Positions 1 through 9,224 are shown, counted from the stretch's first letter. The stretch: DNA of 64,000 nt from Mucilaginibacter robiniae (GCF_012849215.1 NZ_CP051682.1:620001-684000); one strand, 5' to 3'. Program-made: numbers and translations. The notes: a model not told the origin generated them from the sequence alone.

Positions 1-258
1 ATCACTCACTACCCCAAGGTAGATACCTTTAGTTTTGAACTCAGCAGCAGGCACAACCGGCGTATCATGAACCACATCGGTTTTATCGCGTTTGGATACA
101 TGGCCGTGTACTGATGTTACTTTACTGGCCAGTACGGGTATCTCAAAGTCGTCTTCGTCGGTAACGCCAATCATCTGGTCGTCAATTATACGGGTTACAT
201 AGCCTTCCCGCCTTTCATCCACAAAGCGCACAAAATCACCCAACTTATATTTCATCAT
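1..258 (-). CDS. DUF2027 / Smr-family protein, N-terminal part
   Basis: This is an open reading frame on the minus strand that runs off the left edge, so only the first 86 codons are present. The start is a double ATG (258-256 or 255-253). The visible protein opens MKYKLGDFVRFVDERREGY and continues with an acidic stretch (VTDEDDFEIPVLASKV). I recognise this as the N-terminal domain of the Bacteroidota DUF2027 proteins, whose C-terminal half usually carries an Smr (small MutS-related) nuclease-like domain. That half is outside the window and cannot be confirmed. No function is claimed beyond family membership. The divergent PAP2-like gene begins about 120-140 bp away. Confidence 0.75.
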   Translation of the reverse strand, partial: MMKYKLGDFVRFVDERREGYVTRIIDDQMIGVTDEDDFEIPVLASKVTSVHGHVSKRDKTDVVHDTPVVPAAEFKTKGIYLGVVSD

Positions 259-371
259 CTTAGGTTTTTAACAGGTCAAAGTTACTTTAAACCAAACTAT
301 AGTACACCAGTCAAATTGTACATTAATTTAATATTGACATAAAAATTATTTAACATATTAACAGCAAACGC

Positions 372-379
372 TAATTTTG
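372..379 (+). promoter_or_regulatory. TAnnTTTG promoter -7 element upstream of the PAP2-like gene
   Basis: TAATTTTG matches the Bacteroidota -7 consensus TAnnTTTG exactly. No clear -33 TTTG lies 19-20 bp upstream. If used, transcription starts near 384-386, downstream of the TTG codon at 377, so that codon could not be the translation start. Confidence 0.4.
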
Positions 380-400
380 ACCACCCTTAGTTTTATTATT

Positions 401-1048
401 GTGAGCCGTAACGTAACACTTTCTTTGAAACGCAACTGGAAAACTACTTGGCAAACGCCATCATTACGCATATTGATGCTTATTGGCTGTTTTATAGCCG
501 CTATACTTATTTCTGTACTACCTATTTTTTTTCAAAATATTGAAAAACGCCCCGGCATACAGCTGAATGATCGGATACTGTCGCACACTCCAGCTTACAA
601 TGTGTCCATTTACCTCTTCCTGATTATTTGGAGCATGGCGCTGCTAACACTGGTTAGGGCCGTGTATAAACCTGAAATTTTTATTAAATACTTGTGGCTG
701 TATTCAGCTATATGCATTACGCGCATGATTACCATTACGCTAATTCCATTAGCCCCGCCGGCAAATCTTATGAATTTGGTAGATCCGCTTACGGGTGTTT
801 TTTACGGTCATGCTAACATTACTAAAGATTTATTTTATTCAGGCCACGTATCTACCTTGCTGGCTATGTATTACTGCTTGCATAAAAAATCAGATAAGCG
901 GTTTGCCTTACTGGGTGCCGTAGTGGTAGGCGTATTGGTATTGGTACAACACGTGCATTATACCATTGATGTACTGGCAGCCCCACTCTTTGTTTTTGTA
1001 CTTAATAAACTGTTAACTGCATTGTTGTTTCCATCAACCAGGCAGTAA
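401..1048 (+). CDS. PAP2-like (sphingomyelin-synthase-type) membrane phosphatase
   Basis: An integral membrane protein of about 215 residues with several hydrophobic segments. Near its C-terminus it carries the two conserved histidine motifs of the PAP2_C / sphingomyelin synthase-like family: SGH inside LFYSGHVSTLLAMYY, then HVHYTIDVLAAP with the H-x2-T-x-D pattern. Members act on phospho-head-groups of lipids at the membrane. The substrate here is unknown. The start is uncertain: the open frame extends to TTG at 377, but that codon overlaps a promoter-like TAATTTTG. GTG 401 is preferred here; TTG 425 and ATG 476 are alternatives, and 476 would remove the basic, tryptophan-containing juxtamembrane helix before the first hydrophobic segment. 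The gene ends 14 bp before an insertion sequence. Confidence 0.65.
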   Translation: MSRNVTLSLKRNWKTTWQTPSLRILMLIGCFIAAILISVLPIFFQNIEKRPGIQLNDRILSHTPAYNVSIYLFLIIWSMALLTLVRAVYKPEIFIKYLWLYSAICITRMITITLIPLAPPANLMNLVDPLTGVFYGHANITKDLFYSGHVSTLLAMYYCLHKKSDKRFALLGAVVVGVLVLVQHVHYTIDVLAAPLFVFVLNKLLTALLFPSTRQ

Positions 1049-1106
1049 AATGAATACACATAAAAAGAGGCTGTCTCATAAGGGACAGTCTCTTGTTGTT
1101 TTAGGA

Positions 1107-1114
1107 TATTTTTG
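1107..1114 (+). promoter_or_regulatory. TAnnTTTG -7 element of IS copy 1 transposase
   Basis: TATTTTTG lies 14 bp before the transposase ATG and matches TAnnTTTG. In copy 2 the aligned bases read GATTTTTG, so the two copies differ at this element. No -33 box is obvious. Confidence 0.35.
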
Positions 1115-1127
1115 GTATCTTAAAGGC

Positions 1128-2654
1128 ATGGGAGGCAAGATAGTCTTTAAGGAATATGATCCAGACCAGTTAACGTTTTTACCGTACAAACTGGAGGAAC
1201 TGGTACCGACAGGTCATCCGGTCCGTATCGTTAAACAGGTCGTGGACACGGTAGATGTCAAACCGATCAACCGGAAGTACAAAGGCGGCGGGGCGTCAAG
1301 TTTCCATCCCCGGCTGATGCTGAAGCTGCTGGTTTACGGCTATCTGACCAATACTTATTCCTCACGCAAACTGGAAGAACAGGCGGCACAGAACGTACAC
1401 TTCATGTGGCTTTTAGGGATGAAAAAGCCCGACCACAACACCATCAACCGTTTTCGCAGCGAGAAGTTGTCAGGCGTCTTAAAGCAGATCTTCTCACAAA
1501 TCGTGTTGCTGCTCGAGCAGGAAGGTATCGTATCCTTGAAAGAAGCCGTTTTTACTGATGGTACCAAGATCGAATCAGCGGCGAACAAGTACACCTTCGT
1601 ATGGGGCAAAAACATCAAGGCGAATAAAGATAAGATGAAAGCCCAGCTTGATGAACTGTGGGGTTATGCGCAAAGCATTGCCGCCGAAGAACTAAAAGAT
1701 ACAGCGCCCTTGGAATATAGTGAGATCAACCCGGAGAAAGTAAAGGAAACCATCTCAAAGATCAATGCAGCCTTAGATGATAAAGAAGACGTAGACAAAA
1801 AAGTAAAGCAAAAGCTGAACTACGCAAAGAAGCACTGGCCGGAGAGCCTGGCACGGTATGACGAGCAGGAAAAGTTATTAGCCGGCCGTAACAGCATGTC
1901 AAAGACCGACCCGGATGCCACCTTCATGCGGATGAAGGAAGACCATATGCTGAACGGACAACTTAAGCCGGCCTATAACCTGCAGATATCCACCCAGGAG
2001 CAATTCATCCTTAATTATACCCTGCATCAAACCTCAACCGATTACCAAACCTTGTCTTCCCATATTGAACAATACCAAGCCTTATATAAAGACCTGCCCA
2101 AAGCCATTGTTGCCGACACCGGCTACGGATCGGATGAGAACTACGGTGTGTTAGCGCGAAAAGGCATTGAGGCTTACATCAAATACAATACGTTCGATAA
2201 GGAACAAAAGGACGGTATCAAAGCGTTCAGTAACGACAGCCTGCATTATAACGAAGCGGAGAATTACCTTGTTTGTCCGATAGGTCAATGGATGGCGCAT
2301 ATCGGTAACGGTCAGCGAGTCACTTCATCTGGTTTTGTACAACTGATCAGCCGTTACCGTGCCCAGAACTGTGAAGGTTGCCCGATGCGTGGTGTTTGCC
2401 ATACTACACAGGGTAACCGGGTCGTTGAGATCAACCACAGCCTAAGACAACATAAACAGGCAGCCAAAGAACGGTTGAATACAGAACAGGGTATCAACCT
2501 CAGGAAACGAAGGCCGGCCGATGTGGAACCGGTATTCGCCCAATTAAAGCATAACCATGGCTTCAGACGATTCCTGCTGAAAGGGATGTCCAAGGCCGAG
2601 GTCGAAATCGGCTTATTATCCATCGCACATAACCTAAGAAAATGGAAAACCTGA
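1128..2654 (+). CDS. IS1182-family DDE transposase, copy 1
   Basis: A 508-residue DDE transposase. The N-terminal region (about 1-120) resembles the DUF772-type domain of IS5/IS1182 transposases. Likely catalytic residues are D144 (FTDGTKIES), D330 (IVADTGYGSDENY) and E467 (RPADVEPVFAQLKH). A cysteine cluster (C383, C415, C418, C424) resembles the small metal-binding knuckle seen in this family. ATG 1128 is chosen because both copies share the protein from MGGKIVFKEY onward; the open frame runs upstream to 1050, outside the element. It differs from copy 2 at four residues: T41, F59, T331 and R409 here. T331 follows the second catalytic aspartate, where alanine is the form I recognise from relatives. 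It appears intact. Confidence 0.93.
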   Translation: MGGKIVFKEYDPDQLTFLPYKLEELVPTGHPVRIVKQVVDTVDVKPINRKYKGGGASSFHPRLMLKLLVYGYLTNTYSSRKLEEQAAQNVHFMWLLGMKKPDHNTINRFRSEKLSGVLKQIFSQIVLLLEQEGIVSLKEAVFTDGTKIESAANKYTFVWGKNIKANKDKMKAQLDELWGYAQSIAAEELKDTAPLEYSEINPEKVKETISKINAALDDKEDVDKKVKQKLNYAKKHWPESLARYDEQEKLLAGRNSMSKTDPDATFMRMKEDHMLNGQLKPAYNLQISTQEQFILNYTLHQTSTDYQTLSSHIEQYQALYKDLPKAIVADTGYGSDENYGVLARKGIEAYIKYNTFDKEQKDGIKAFSNDSLHYNEAENYLVCPIGQWMAHIGNGQRVTSSGFVQLISRYRAQNCEGCPMRGVCHTTQGNRVVEINHSLRQHKQAAKERLNTEQGINLRKRRPADVEPVFAQLKHNHGFRRFLLKGMSKAEVEIGLLSIAHNLRKWKT

Positions 2655-2820
2655 AAACAAGCTTTTTATAGACTTTTAGAACCTGTTAGAATCAATCCCC
2701 CGGTTCTTAAACGGCTGCTGACATCTTTCACTCAACCTTCCAACCAAAAATCATAACTAAATAAAAAACCGCCTCATATTTGACTTATGAGACGGCCTCT
2801 TTTTATGCACGGTGATGTTT

Positions 2821-3177
2821 TTAGTTTTTGGGTCTTTTCAGTGTACCTAAAAAATCCTGCCCGTGGTAGTTAAATTTCACATTAATCGAATCAGAATAAA
2901 CCTTTCCCTCACTTGGAATGTCTTCGCCATTCAAATTAATTTTGTAGCTAAGCTGGTCTTTATCAATCTTGCCTTCTTTAATTTCCGATAAGCCAAATGG
3001 TGTAGTTATAGTACCGGTTAGTTTATCACCATCTACTTTAAAATCGGCAGCAACAGCCACATCATTTCCGTTGTAATCAAATGCGCCTACCCATTTTCCA
3101 TTAATATCAGCTGCAATCAAACACAACAAAACACCGCATACAGCCAGTGCAAAAGAGTTAAGTAATTTTTTTGTCAT
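2821..3177 (-). CDS. Small secreted beta-rich protein of unknown function
   Basis: A 118-residue protein with an N-terminal signal sequence (MTKKLLNSFALAVCGVLLCL, cleavage near A22-D24). The mature part alternates short hydrophobic and charged stretches (ADINGKWVGAFD, FKVDGDKLTGTITTP, GKIDKDQLSYKINL), the pattern of an all-beta, lipocalin-like fold seen in small exported Bacteroidota proteins. No catalytic motif is visible, and the cysteine at residue 14 is not in a lipobox. The stop codon is only 17 bp from the right end of IS copy 1, so its natural terminator may have been displaced. Confidence 0.7.
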   Translation of the reverse strand: MTKKLLNSFALAVCGVLLCLIAADINGKWVGAFDYNGNDVAVAADFKVDGDKLTGTITTPFGLSEIKEGKIDKDQLSYKINLNGEDIPSEGKVYSDSINVKFNYHGQDFLGTLKRPKN

Positions 3178-3370
3178 AAGATTTGATATTTAATAAGTTA
3201 TAACGATAATAAACGGAGCAATGTTCTATTAAAAAAAATTAAAAGTCAATATATTATTTACGCTTACGCCATTTTTCTAAATCAGATATTTTGGAAACAA
3301 TTTTATCAACTGCCAGTTAATAATTACACCTGCCTAAAGCGCAGGCCGATTATAGATTAACAGCAAAACC

Positions 3371-5152
3371 ATGAGCAAAAACGTTAGCGAATACATAGTA
3401 GACCGGCTGCATGCCTGGGGAATTAACCGTATTTTTGGTTATACCGGTGATGGTATTAACGGAGTAATGGGCGCTTTAGATAAAGCCCAGGATAAAATTG
3501 AATTCATTCAGGTTGCACACGAAGAAAACGCGGCTTTTATGGCCTGTGGCTACGCCAAGTTTACCGGCGAAGTAGGCGTATGTATGTCAACCTCCGGCCC
3601 AGGCGCTATACACATGCTGAATGGCTTATATGATGCTAAGCTTGACCACCAACCTGTAGTGGCTATTGTAGGTCAGCAATCGCAATTATCATTAGGCGCT
3701 ACATACCAACAGGAAGTAGATTTAATTTCCTTGTTTAAAGATGTGGCTCATGAATATGTACACATGATTACCGACCCGGCCCAAGCGCGTCAGGTAATTG
3801 ATCGCGCTATCCGCATTGCTAAAGCTGAACGTACGGTAACCTGCGTAATTCTTCCGAATGATGTTCAAGAAATGGATGCGGTAGAGGCGCCGCCACGTAA
3901 ACACGGTAGTGTATTTACGGGCATTGGCCATAGCATTGAATTACCTGTTCCGCCATCATCTGAATTACAGAAAGCTGCTGCCGTTTTAAATGCAGGTAAA
4001 AAGATAGCCATATTGGCCGGTATTGGTGCTAAAGATGCCGCCGAAGAACTAAAGCAACTGGCTGATGTATTAGGTGCCGGTATTGCTAAAGCTTTATTAG
4101 GTCGTGCCATTTTACCTGATGATTTGCCTTATGTTACTGGTGCAATTGGCTTGCTGGGGACTAGTGCCAGCTGGGAACTAATGTCCGAGTGTGATACTTT
4201 ATTCATGATAGGTACAGGTTTCCCTTATTCAGAATTTTTACCGAAAGAAGGACAAGCCCGTGCAGTACAGATTGATATTGACCCTAAAATGGTGAGCCTG
4301 CGTTACCCAACCGAAGTAAACCTGATTGGCGACAGCAAAGCTACCTTAAAAGCCTTATTACCATTGTTACAATATCATGAAGACCGCTCATGGCGTGAAA
4401 GCATTGAGAAAAATGTAGCCGATTGGTGGAAAGTGGTAGAAGCCAAATCGAAAGTTGAAGCTAAACCATTGAACCCACAGTTGGTAGTACAAGAACTATC
4501 ATCACGTTTACCCGACCGTTGTATTGTAACGGCCGATTCAGGTTCATCAGCCAGCTGGTTTGCGCGTAACTTGAAATTTAGAGAAGGCATGATGGCTTCG
4601 CTATCTGGCTCATTGGCTACCATGTGCCCGGGGGTACCTTATATTACGGCTGCCAAGTTTGCTTATCCTGACCGTGTGCCAATTGCTATTATTGGTGATG
4701 GTGCTATGCAGATGCTGGGCATTAATGGCATGATTACCATTTCTAAGTATTACAAGAAATGGAGCGATCCGCGCCTGATTATCCTGGTACTGAACAATCA
4801 GGATTTAAATATGGTAACTTGGGAACAACGCGTAACCAATGGTAACCCTGAATTTGTGGGTTCACAATCTATTCCTGATTTCCACTTTGCGCAATATGCA
4901 GAGCTGCTAGGTTTGAAAGGTATCAAGATTGACAAACCAGAGCAAATTGGTCCGGCATGGGATGCCGCTTTGTCGGCTGACCGCCCTACCTTGATTGAAG
5001 CCATGGTTGACCCATCAGTGCCACCGCTGCCACCACATATTACCTTTAACCAGATGGTAAACTTTACCAAAACCTTGATTAAAGGCGACGACAAAGAAAA
5101 AGACGTAATCCGCCAGTCGTTTAAAGATTTATTGCAGGAAATACTGCATTAA
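3371..5152 (+). CDS. Thiamine-pyrophosphate enzyme, pyruvate oxidase (PoxB)-like
   Basis: A 593-residue protein with the three-domain layout of the acetolactate synthase / pyruvate oxidase family: an N-terminal pyrimidine-binding domain with the catalytic glutamate E51 in VAHEENAAF, a central nucleotide-binding domain (about 195-335), and a C-terminal diphosphate-binding domain with GDG near 441-443 and NN near 474-475. Members decarboxylate pyruvate or related 2-oxo acids. Sequence character (GYTGDGINGVMGAL, TSGPGAIHMLNGLYDAK) fits quinone- or oxygen-linked pyruvate oxidases better than acetolactate synthase, and no small regulatory subunit gene is nearby. The exact substrate cannot be read from sequence. 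A strong terminator follows, so it is probably transcribed alone. Confidence 0.8.
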   Translation: MSKNVSEYIVDRLHAWGINRIFGYTGDGINGVMGALDKAQDKIEFIQVAHEENAAFMACGYAKFTGEVGVCMSTSGPGAIHMLNGLYDAKLDHQPVVAIVGQQSQLSLGATYQQEVDLISLFKDVAHEYVHMITDPAQARQVIDRAIRIAKAERTVTCVILPNDVQEMDAVEAPPRKHGSVFTGIGHSIELPVPPSSELQKAAAVLNAGKKIAILAGIGAKDAAEELKQLADVLGAGIAKALLGRAILPDDLPYVTGAIGLLGTSASWELMSECDTLFMIGTGFPYSEFLPKEGQARAVQIDIDPKMVSLRYPTEVNLIGDSKATLKALLPLLQYHEDRSWRESIEKNVADWWKVVEAKSKVEAKPLNPQLVVQELSSRLPDRCIVTADSGSSASWFARNLKFREGMMASLSGSLATMCPGVPYITAAKFAYPDRVPIAIIGDGAMQMLGINGMITISKYYKKWSDPRLIILVLNNQDLNMVTWEQRVTNGNPEFVGSQSIPDFHFAQYAELLGLKGIKIDKPEQIGPAWDAALSADRPTLIEAMVDPSVPPLPPHITFNQMVNFTKTLIKGDDKEKDVIRQSFKDLLQEILH

Positions 5153-5171
5153 GTAGATAGATTATAGTAAT

Positions 5172-5208
5172 AGCCCGTTTCCATTTCATTATGGTAGCGG
5201 GCTTTTTT
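5172..5208 (+). terminator. Rho-independent terminator after the TPP enzyme
   Basis: An AGCCCG / CGGGCT stem with an inner CCAT / ATGG pairing, followed by a run of T, begins 20 bp after the stop codon at 5152. Confidence 0.8.
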
Positions 5209-5495
5209 GTTGTGACTGCTTGTATTTTCATTTGAAGTTGTGGCGTGACGGACTTACCCGTATTTGAAGCATCATGAATAATTTACCCACACTTACAAAC
5301 GGCTGTACACAATATTGAGAAATTACGAATATCATAAATTCACTACTTTCCTTATAAAATTGCATAAGGCAGGTATATTTTTTATTTATGCATTCTGAAA
5401 AAACAATCCATTGTGTAACTGTTTAGTTTAAAGTGCGGGCAGGTACATGAAATTGTAATTTTTATGTAGCTAAACCGGATAATAGTTCCTTAAAA

Positions 5496-5527
5496 TTTAG
5501 GTACAAAGTAATTTGCGTGTACATTTG
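5496..5527 (+). promoter_or_regulatory. Promoter of mqo
   Basis: TACATTTG (5520-5527) is an exact TAnnTTTG -7 element. TTTA at 5496-5499, spaced 20 bp, is a near match to the -33 TTTG. The start codon follows 17 bp later. Confidence 0.55.
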
Positions 5528-5544
5528 TACTGTTCGAAACCAAA

Positions 5545-7047
5545 ATGAGTAATAACCAACTTAATAAAAATACGGAAGCTGACGTAGTTTTAATCGGGGC
5601 TGGCATTATGAGCGCTACTTTGGGCGCCATGCTGAAAGAACTACAACCCGACCTGACCATTGAAATGTTTGAAAGGCTGGATACCATGGCCGCCGAAAGC
5701 TCGGATGCGATGAACAATGCCGGTACAGGCCACTCGGCTTTTTGCGAGCTGAACTATACGCCAGAACTTTCTGATGGTACGGTAGATATTTCGAAGGCCA
5801 TCAAGATTGCGGAACAGTTTGAAACTACTAAAGAATTCTGGTCGTTTTTGGTAGAGCAGAAATTATTGCCCGAGCCTAAATCATTCATTACCCCCGTGCC
5901 GCACATGAGTTTTGTGTGGGGTGATGATAATGTAGCTTACCTGAAAAAGCGTTATGAAGCATTGGCTAAACACCACTTGTTTGCCGGTATGCAATACTCT
6001 GAACATACCGACCAGCTGATGCAGTGGATTCCGCTCGTAATGGAAGGCCGCGACAAATCATTGAAAGTATCGGCAACCAAAATGGATTTAGGTACCGACG
6101 TAAACTTTGGTGCCTTAACTAACAGTTTGTTCGATTACATGCAGAAACAATCGGGCGTAAACTTGCATTTGCAACACGATGTAACCAACGTAAAACGTAA
6201 TAAAGACCAAAGCTGGAAAGTTTCGGTTAAAAATTTAAAATCTGGCAGTAGCCGTACCTTAAACGCCAAGTTTGTATTTATCGGTGCTGGTGGTGGTGCA
6301 TTACATCTGCTACAAAAATCTGGCATCCCAGAAAGCAAAGGCTTTGGCGGTTTCCCGGTAAGTGGACAATGGCTGGTTTGCCACAATGAATCAGTTATTG
6401 AACGGCACCAGGCTAAGGTATATGGTAAAGCTTCGGTAGGTTCGCCACCTATGTCAGTTCCTCACCTGGATACCCGGATGATTAATGGTAAAAAGGCTTT
6501 ACTATTTGGCCCGTATGCTGGTTTTTCTACCCGTTTCCTGAAGCAGGGTTCTTTGTGGGATTTATTTGGCTCCATCAAACTGAGCAACATAGCCCCTATG
6601 ATGAAAGCCGGTATTGACAATATTCCGCTTACCCGTTACTTAGTTAGCCAGGTTACCCAATCGCAAGATGATCGTATGGAAGCGTTGCGTGAATATTTCC
6701 CGCATGCTCGTCCGGAAGATTGGAGTTTAGATATTGCCGGTCAACGTGTACAGGTAATTAAAAAAGATCCTAAAAAAGGCGGCGTACTTGAATTTGGTAC
6801 TGAAGTAGTTACCGCTGCCGATGGTAGCATTGCCGCTTTACTGGGTGCATCACCAGGTGCATCTACATCAGTTTCTATCATGATTCAGCTGATTGAACGC
6901 TGCTTTAAAGATAAAGCTCAATCACCGGAATGGCAGGCTAAGTTTAAACGCATGATTCCGTCTTACGGACAATCGCTGGCTAAAAACGTGCAACTGGCTA
7001 ATGAAGCTCGCGAACGTACCAGCAAGATTCTGCAACTGGTAAAATAA
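5545..7047 (+). CDS. mqo: Malate:quinone oxidoreductase
   Basis: A 500-residue FAD enzyme that oxidises malate to oxaloacetate and passes electrons to the quinone pool, a membrane-associated step of the TCA cycle. The FAD-binding motif is near the N-terminus (VVLIGAGIMSATLG, about residues 14-28). The Mqo-specific block AESSDAMNNAGTGHSA follows, then ELNYTPE and, at the C-terminus, LLGASPGASTSVSIM. Length matches the family. It has its own promoter (TACATTTG) and a terminator directly downstream, so it is monocistronic. Identification is firm. Confidence 0.96.
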   Translation: MSNNQLNKNTEADVVLIGAGIMSATLGAMLKELQPDLTIEMFERLDTMAAESSDAMNNAGTGHSAFCELNYTPELSDGTVDISKAIKIAEQFETTKEFWSFLVEQKLLPEPKSFITPVPHMSFVWGDDNVAYLKKRYEALAKHHLFAGMQYSEHTDQLMQWIPLVMEGRDKSLKVSATKMDLGTDVNFGALTNSLFDYMQKQSGVNLHLQHDVTNVKRNKDQSWKVSVKNLKSGSSRTLNAKFVFIGAGGGALHLLQKSGIPESKGFGGFPVSGQWLVCHNESVIERHQAKVYGKASVGSPPMSVPHLDTRMINGKKALLFGPYAGFSTRFLKQGSLWDLFGSIKLSNIAPMMKAGIDNIPLTRYLVSQVTQSQDDRMEALREYFPHARPEDWSLDIAGQRVQVIKKDPKKGGVLEFGTEVVTAADGSIAALLGASPGASTSVSIMIQLIERCFKDKAQSPEWQAKFKRMIPSYGQSLAKNVQLANEARERTSKILQLVK

Positions 7048-7068
7048 GTTAATCTTTATCAAGCATAA

Positions 7069-7107
7069 AAAATCCCTTTGTGAATAAAGCAAAGGGATTT
7101 CTTTTTT
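7069..7107 (+). terminator. Terminator between mqo and recQ
   Basis: An AATCCCTTTG stem pairs with CAAAGGGATT around a 9-base loop, followed by T-rich sequence. It lies between two converging genes; recQ ends at 7142. Confidence 0.85.
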
Positions 7108-7141
7108 GTAGGCTATGGTATTTAAGTACTACTTATTTAAG

Positions 7142-9040
7142 TTATAGGTAATACTTCTCACCATTAGTTTTTATCCTGCCGCTATCTAAAAGCTGGCGTA
7201 TGGCGGTTAAGCGCTCCGCTTTCTGACCTTGTTTAATCGTGTTCACCAAATGTTCTAAATCGGCCGGGCCGCTATTAAGCAGTTGTAGTATGTCATCTAC
7301 AATCATCTCCTGCAACTGACCGGCACCTTGCTGGCGCTTTTCTTGCAGGCAAATATCACATACGCCGCATTTGGGTGCATTCAGTTCACCAAAATAAGCC
7401 AACAGTTGCTGACTGCGGCATTGCTTGTGCTGAGCATAAGCAATAATAGCTTCCATCTTCTTTTGGTAAACGGCTTTGCGCTGGTCCATATACCGCTTGT
7501 CAATCAAGAGGTGTTCGGAGGTTTGGCGAGGTTTTAAGTAGGTTACCTGTGGTTTATCAGTTTGGCGCTGATAATTGAGCACACCAAAATCATGCAGTTG
7601 CTGCAAAGCATCTATAACCTGCTGCACGTTAAGGTTGGTGCGCTTTGATACATCAAACTCGCGTATGCGTACAAAGTTATCAAAAGCACCACCATACGAG
7701 CGTAATAAGGTTTTGATGAAAGGATCCCATGCCGGGTTTTGTATTTGAAAGTTATACAACTCTTCATTATAAACCTCAAACCTAAATCGTGATGGCAAAA
7801 ACACGCTTTCATTAAACGACAGGTATTCGGCTTGCTCTAAAAACTTCAGAGCGTTCAACGTTTTCAGGGCATCCTGCTTAAAGCGGCTGCAAAACTCGGC
7901 CAAATCCAAATCAAAGCTTAACCCCTCGCCTGCCCCATAAGCCAGTTGATAGTAGTTAGCCAAGTAATGATAAGTTTGTTTAATTTCTTCCAACGTCGGG
8001 AAGCTAAGTTCAAACTTCTTTTCTTGCTTTTGCTGATCAGCTTGGTTAAACAACAGTACGGCAAACGCTTTCTGCTCATCGCGCCCAGCCCGACCTGCTT
8101 CCTGGTAATACGCTTCCAAACTTTCGGGCAAGTCTTTATGAATTACAAAACGCACGTCCGGCTTATCAATCCCCATTCCGAATGCATTGGTAGCTACAAT
8201 TATTCGGGTACTATTGGCCTTCCACTGCTCCTGCTTAGCCGAGCGTAAATCGGCAGTCAGGCCAGCATGGTAATAGTCGGCCTCAAAACCGTAAGCGGTT
8301 AAAAACTTAGCCATCTCGGTAGTTTCCTTGCGGCTACGTACATATATAATGCCTGTACCTTTTACACCACGTACAATATCGAGCATTTTCCGCAGCTTGT
8401 TTTCTTCATACTGCACCAGGTAACTAATGTTTTTGCGTTCGAAGCTAAGCTGAAATACATTGGTAGCTTTAAACAATAACTTTTCCTGAATATCAGCTTT
8501 TACTTCAGTAGTGGCCGTAGCGGTAAGCGCCAGCACAGGTGTTTTAGGCAGTAATTGTCGCAAATCGGCAATATGCAGGTAAGGCGGCCTGAAATCATAT
8601 CCCCATTGTGATATACAATGGGCTTCATCTACTGCAATCAGGCTTACCTTCATGTATTTAATGCGTTCGCGCACTAAATCAGATTGCAGGCGCTCGGGCG
8701 ATAGATACAGGAACTTAACCGGCCCGTAAATACAATTATCTAAAGCAATATCTACCTCACGCTTGCCCATGCCCGATACAATAGCAATGGCATCAATACC
8801 TTTCGCTTTTAAATTATCTACCTGATCTTTCATCAAGGCAATCAGCGGCGAAATCACCAGGCAAATCCCTTCTTTAGCCATAGCCGGCACCTGATAGCAA
8901 ATAGATTTACCACCACCGGTAGGCAGCAAAGCCAAAGTATCCTGCCCCTGCATTACCGATTCAATTATCTCCTGCTGTAAGGGTCTGAACTGATCGTGCC
9001 TCCAGTAATGTTGAAGTATTTGCGTTATGGTCATGAACAA
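7142..9040 (-). CDS. recQ: RecQ-family ATP-dependent DNA helicase
   Basis: A 632-residue superfamily 2 helicase that unwinds DNA 3' to 5' during recombination and repair. Visible motifs: Q-rich N-terminus with FRPLQQEII, Walker A TGGGKS (41-46), DEAH at 138-141, SAT-like motif LTATAT, and motif VI QEAGRAGRDE. A RecQ zinc-binding domain follows (QCRSQQLLAYFGE then CGVCDIC) and a winged-helix region. The C-terminus after the zinc domain is short and shows no clear HRDC domain, so this is a compact RecQ; Bacteroidota often carry a second, longer one. The start could be Met1 or Met3 (9034). No partner genes overlap. Confidence 0.92.
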   Translation of the reverse strand: MFMTITQILQHYWRHDQFRPLQQEIIESVMQGQDTLALLPTGGGKSICYQVPAMAKEGICLVISPLIALMKDQVDNLKAKGIDAIAIVSGMGKREVDIALDNCIYGPVKFLYLSPERLQSDLVRERIKYMKVSLIAVDEAHCISQWGYDFRPPYLHIADLRQLLPKTPVLALTATATTEVKADIQEKLLFKATNVFQLSFERKNISYLVQYEENKLRKMLDIVRGVKGTGIIYVRSRKETTEMAKFLTAYGFEADYYHAGLTADLRSAKQEQWKANSTRIIVATNAFGMGIDKPDVRFVIHKDLPESLEAYYQEAGRAGRDEQKAFAVLLFNQADQQKQEKKFELSFPTLEEIKQTYHYLANYYQLAYGAGEGLSFDLDLAEFCSRFKQDALKTLNALKFLEQAEYLSFNESVFLPSRFRFEVYNEELYNFQIQNPAWDPFIKTLLRSYGGAFDNFVRIREFDVSKRTNLNVQQVIDALQQLHDFGVLNYQRQTDKPQVTYLKPRQTSEHLLIDKRYMDQRKAVYQKKMEAIIAYAQHKQCRSQQLLAYFGELNAPKCGVCDICLQEKRQQGAGQLQEMIVDDILQLLNSGPADLEHLVNTIKQGQKAERLTAIRQLLDSGRIKTNGEKYYL

Positions 9041-9216
9041 TAAATGCCGGCAGATTTAGTTTATGCTTAGTACTCTCAAAATAACAACAAAAAATAGTAA
9101 TTTAAGTGTTAATAGGTAATAGCCACCTAACAAGTACCTTAACAGTACAAGTAAACCGCTATACAAATAAAACCTTTAGGCAAATACAAACCGTATCAAC
9201 CTCAATGGGTTTTATG

Positions 9217-9224
9217 TACTTTTG
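9217..9224 (+). promoter_or_regulatory. TAnnTTTG promoter of the histidine kinase gene
   Basis: TACTTTTG matches TAnnTTTG and ends 9 bp before the ATG, which predicts a very short or absent 5' leader. No convincing -33 box is seen. Confidence 0.5.

Larger units (their letters stand above)
1063..2803 (+). mobile_element. IS1182-family insertion sequence, copy 1
   Basis: A complete element of about 1741 bp. Its ends are inverted repeats of AAAAGAGGCYGTCTCATAAG with one mismatch between left and right. Each end then folds on itself: the left as GAGGCTGTC...GACAGTCTC, the right around CCGCCTCATA...TTATGAGACGG. The element contains one transposase gene. Copy 2 at 13901-15640 is nearly identical but inverted; one base of length difference lies in a C-run around 2696-2701. 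The flanks joined without the element read CATA|TATG, a palindrome; a 2-bp TA repeat is the only direct duplication visible. The element lies just after one stop codon and 17 bp from the stop of the next, convergent gene. Confidence 0.9.
5153..5544. other. Intergenic region between TPP enzyme and mqo
   Basis: This 392-bp stretch holds the terminator at 5172-5208 and the mqo promoter at 5496-5527. The AT-rich middle shows no convincing small gene, repeat or further dyad. Confidence 0.5.

Noticed and set aside
1355..2623. Antisense open frames inside the transposase gene (also in copy 2 at 14080-15348)
   Set aside because: They are shadows of a coding frame with strong third-position bias; identical in both copies simply because the IS is duplicated.
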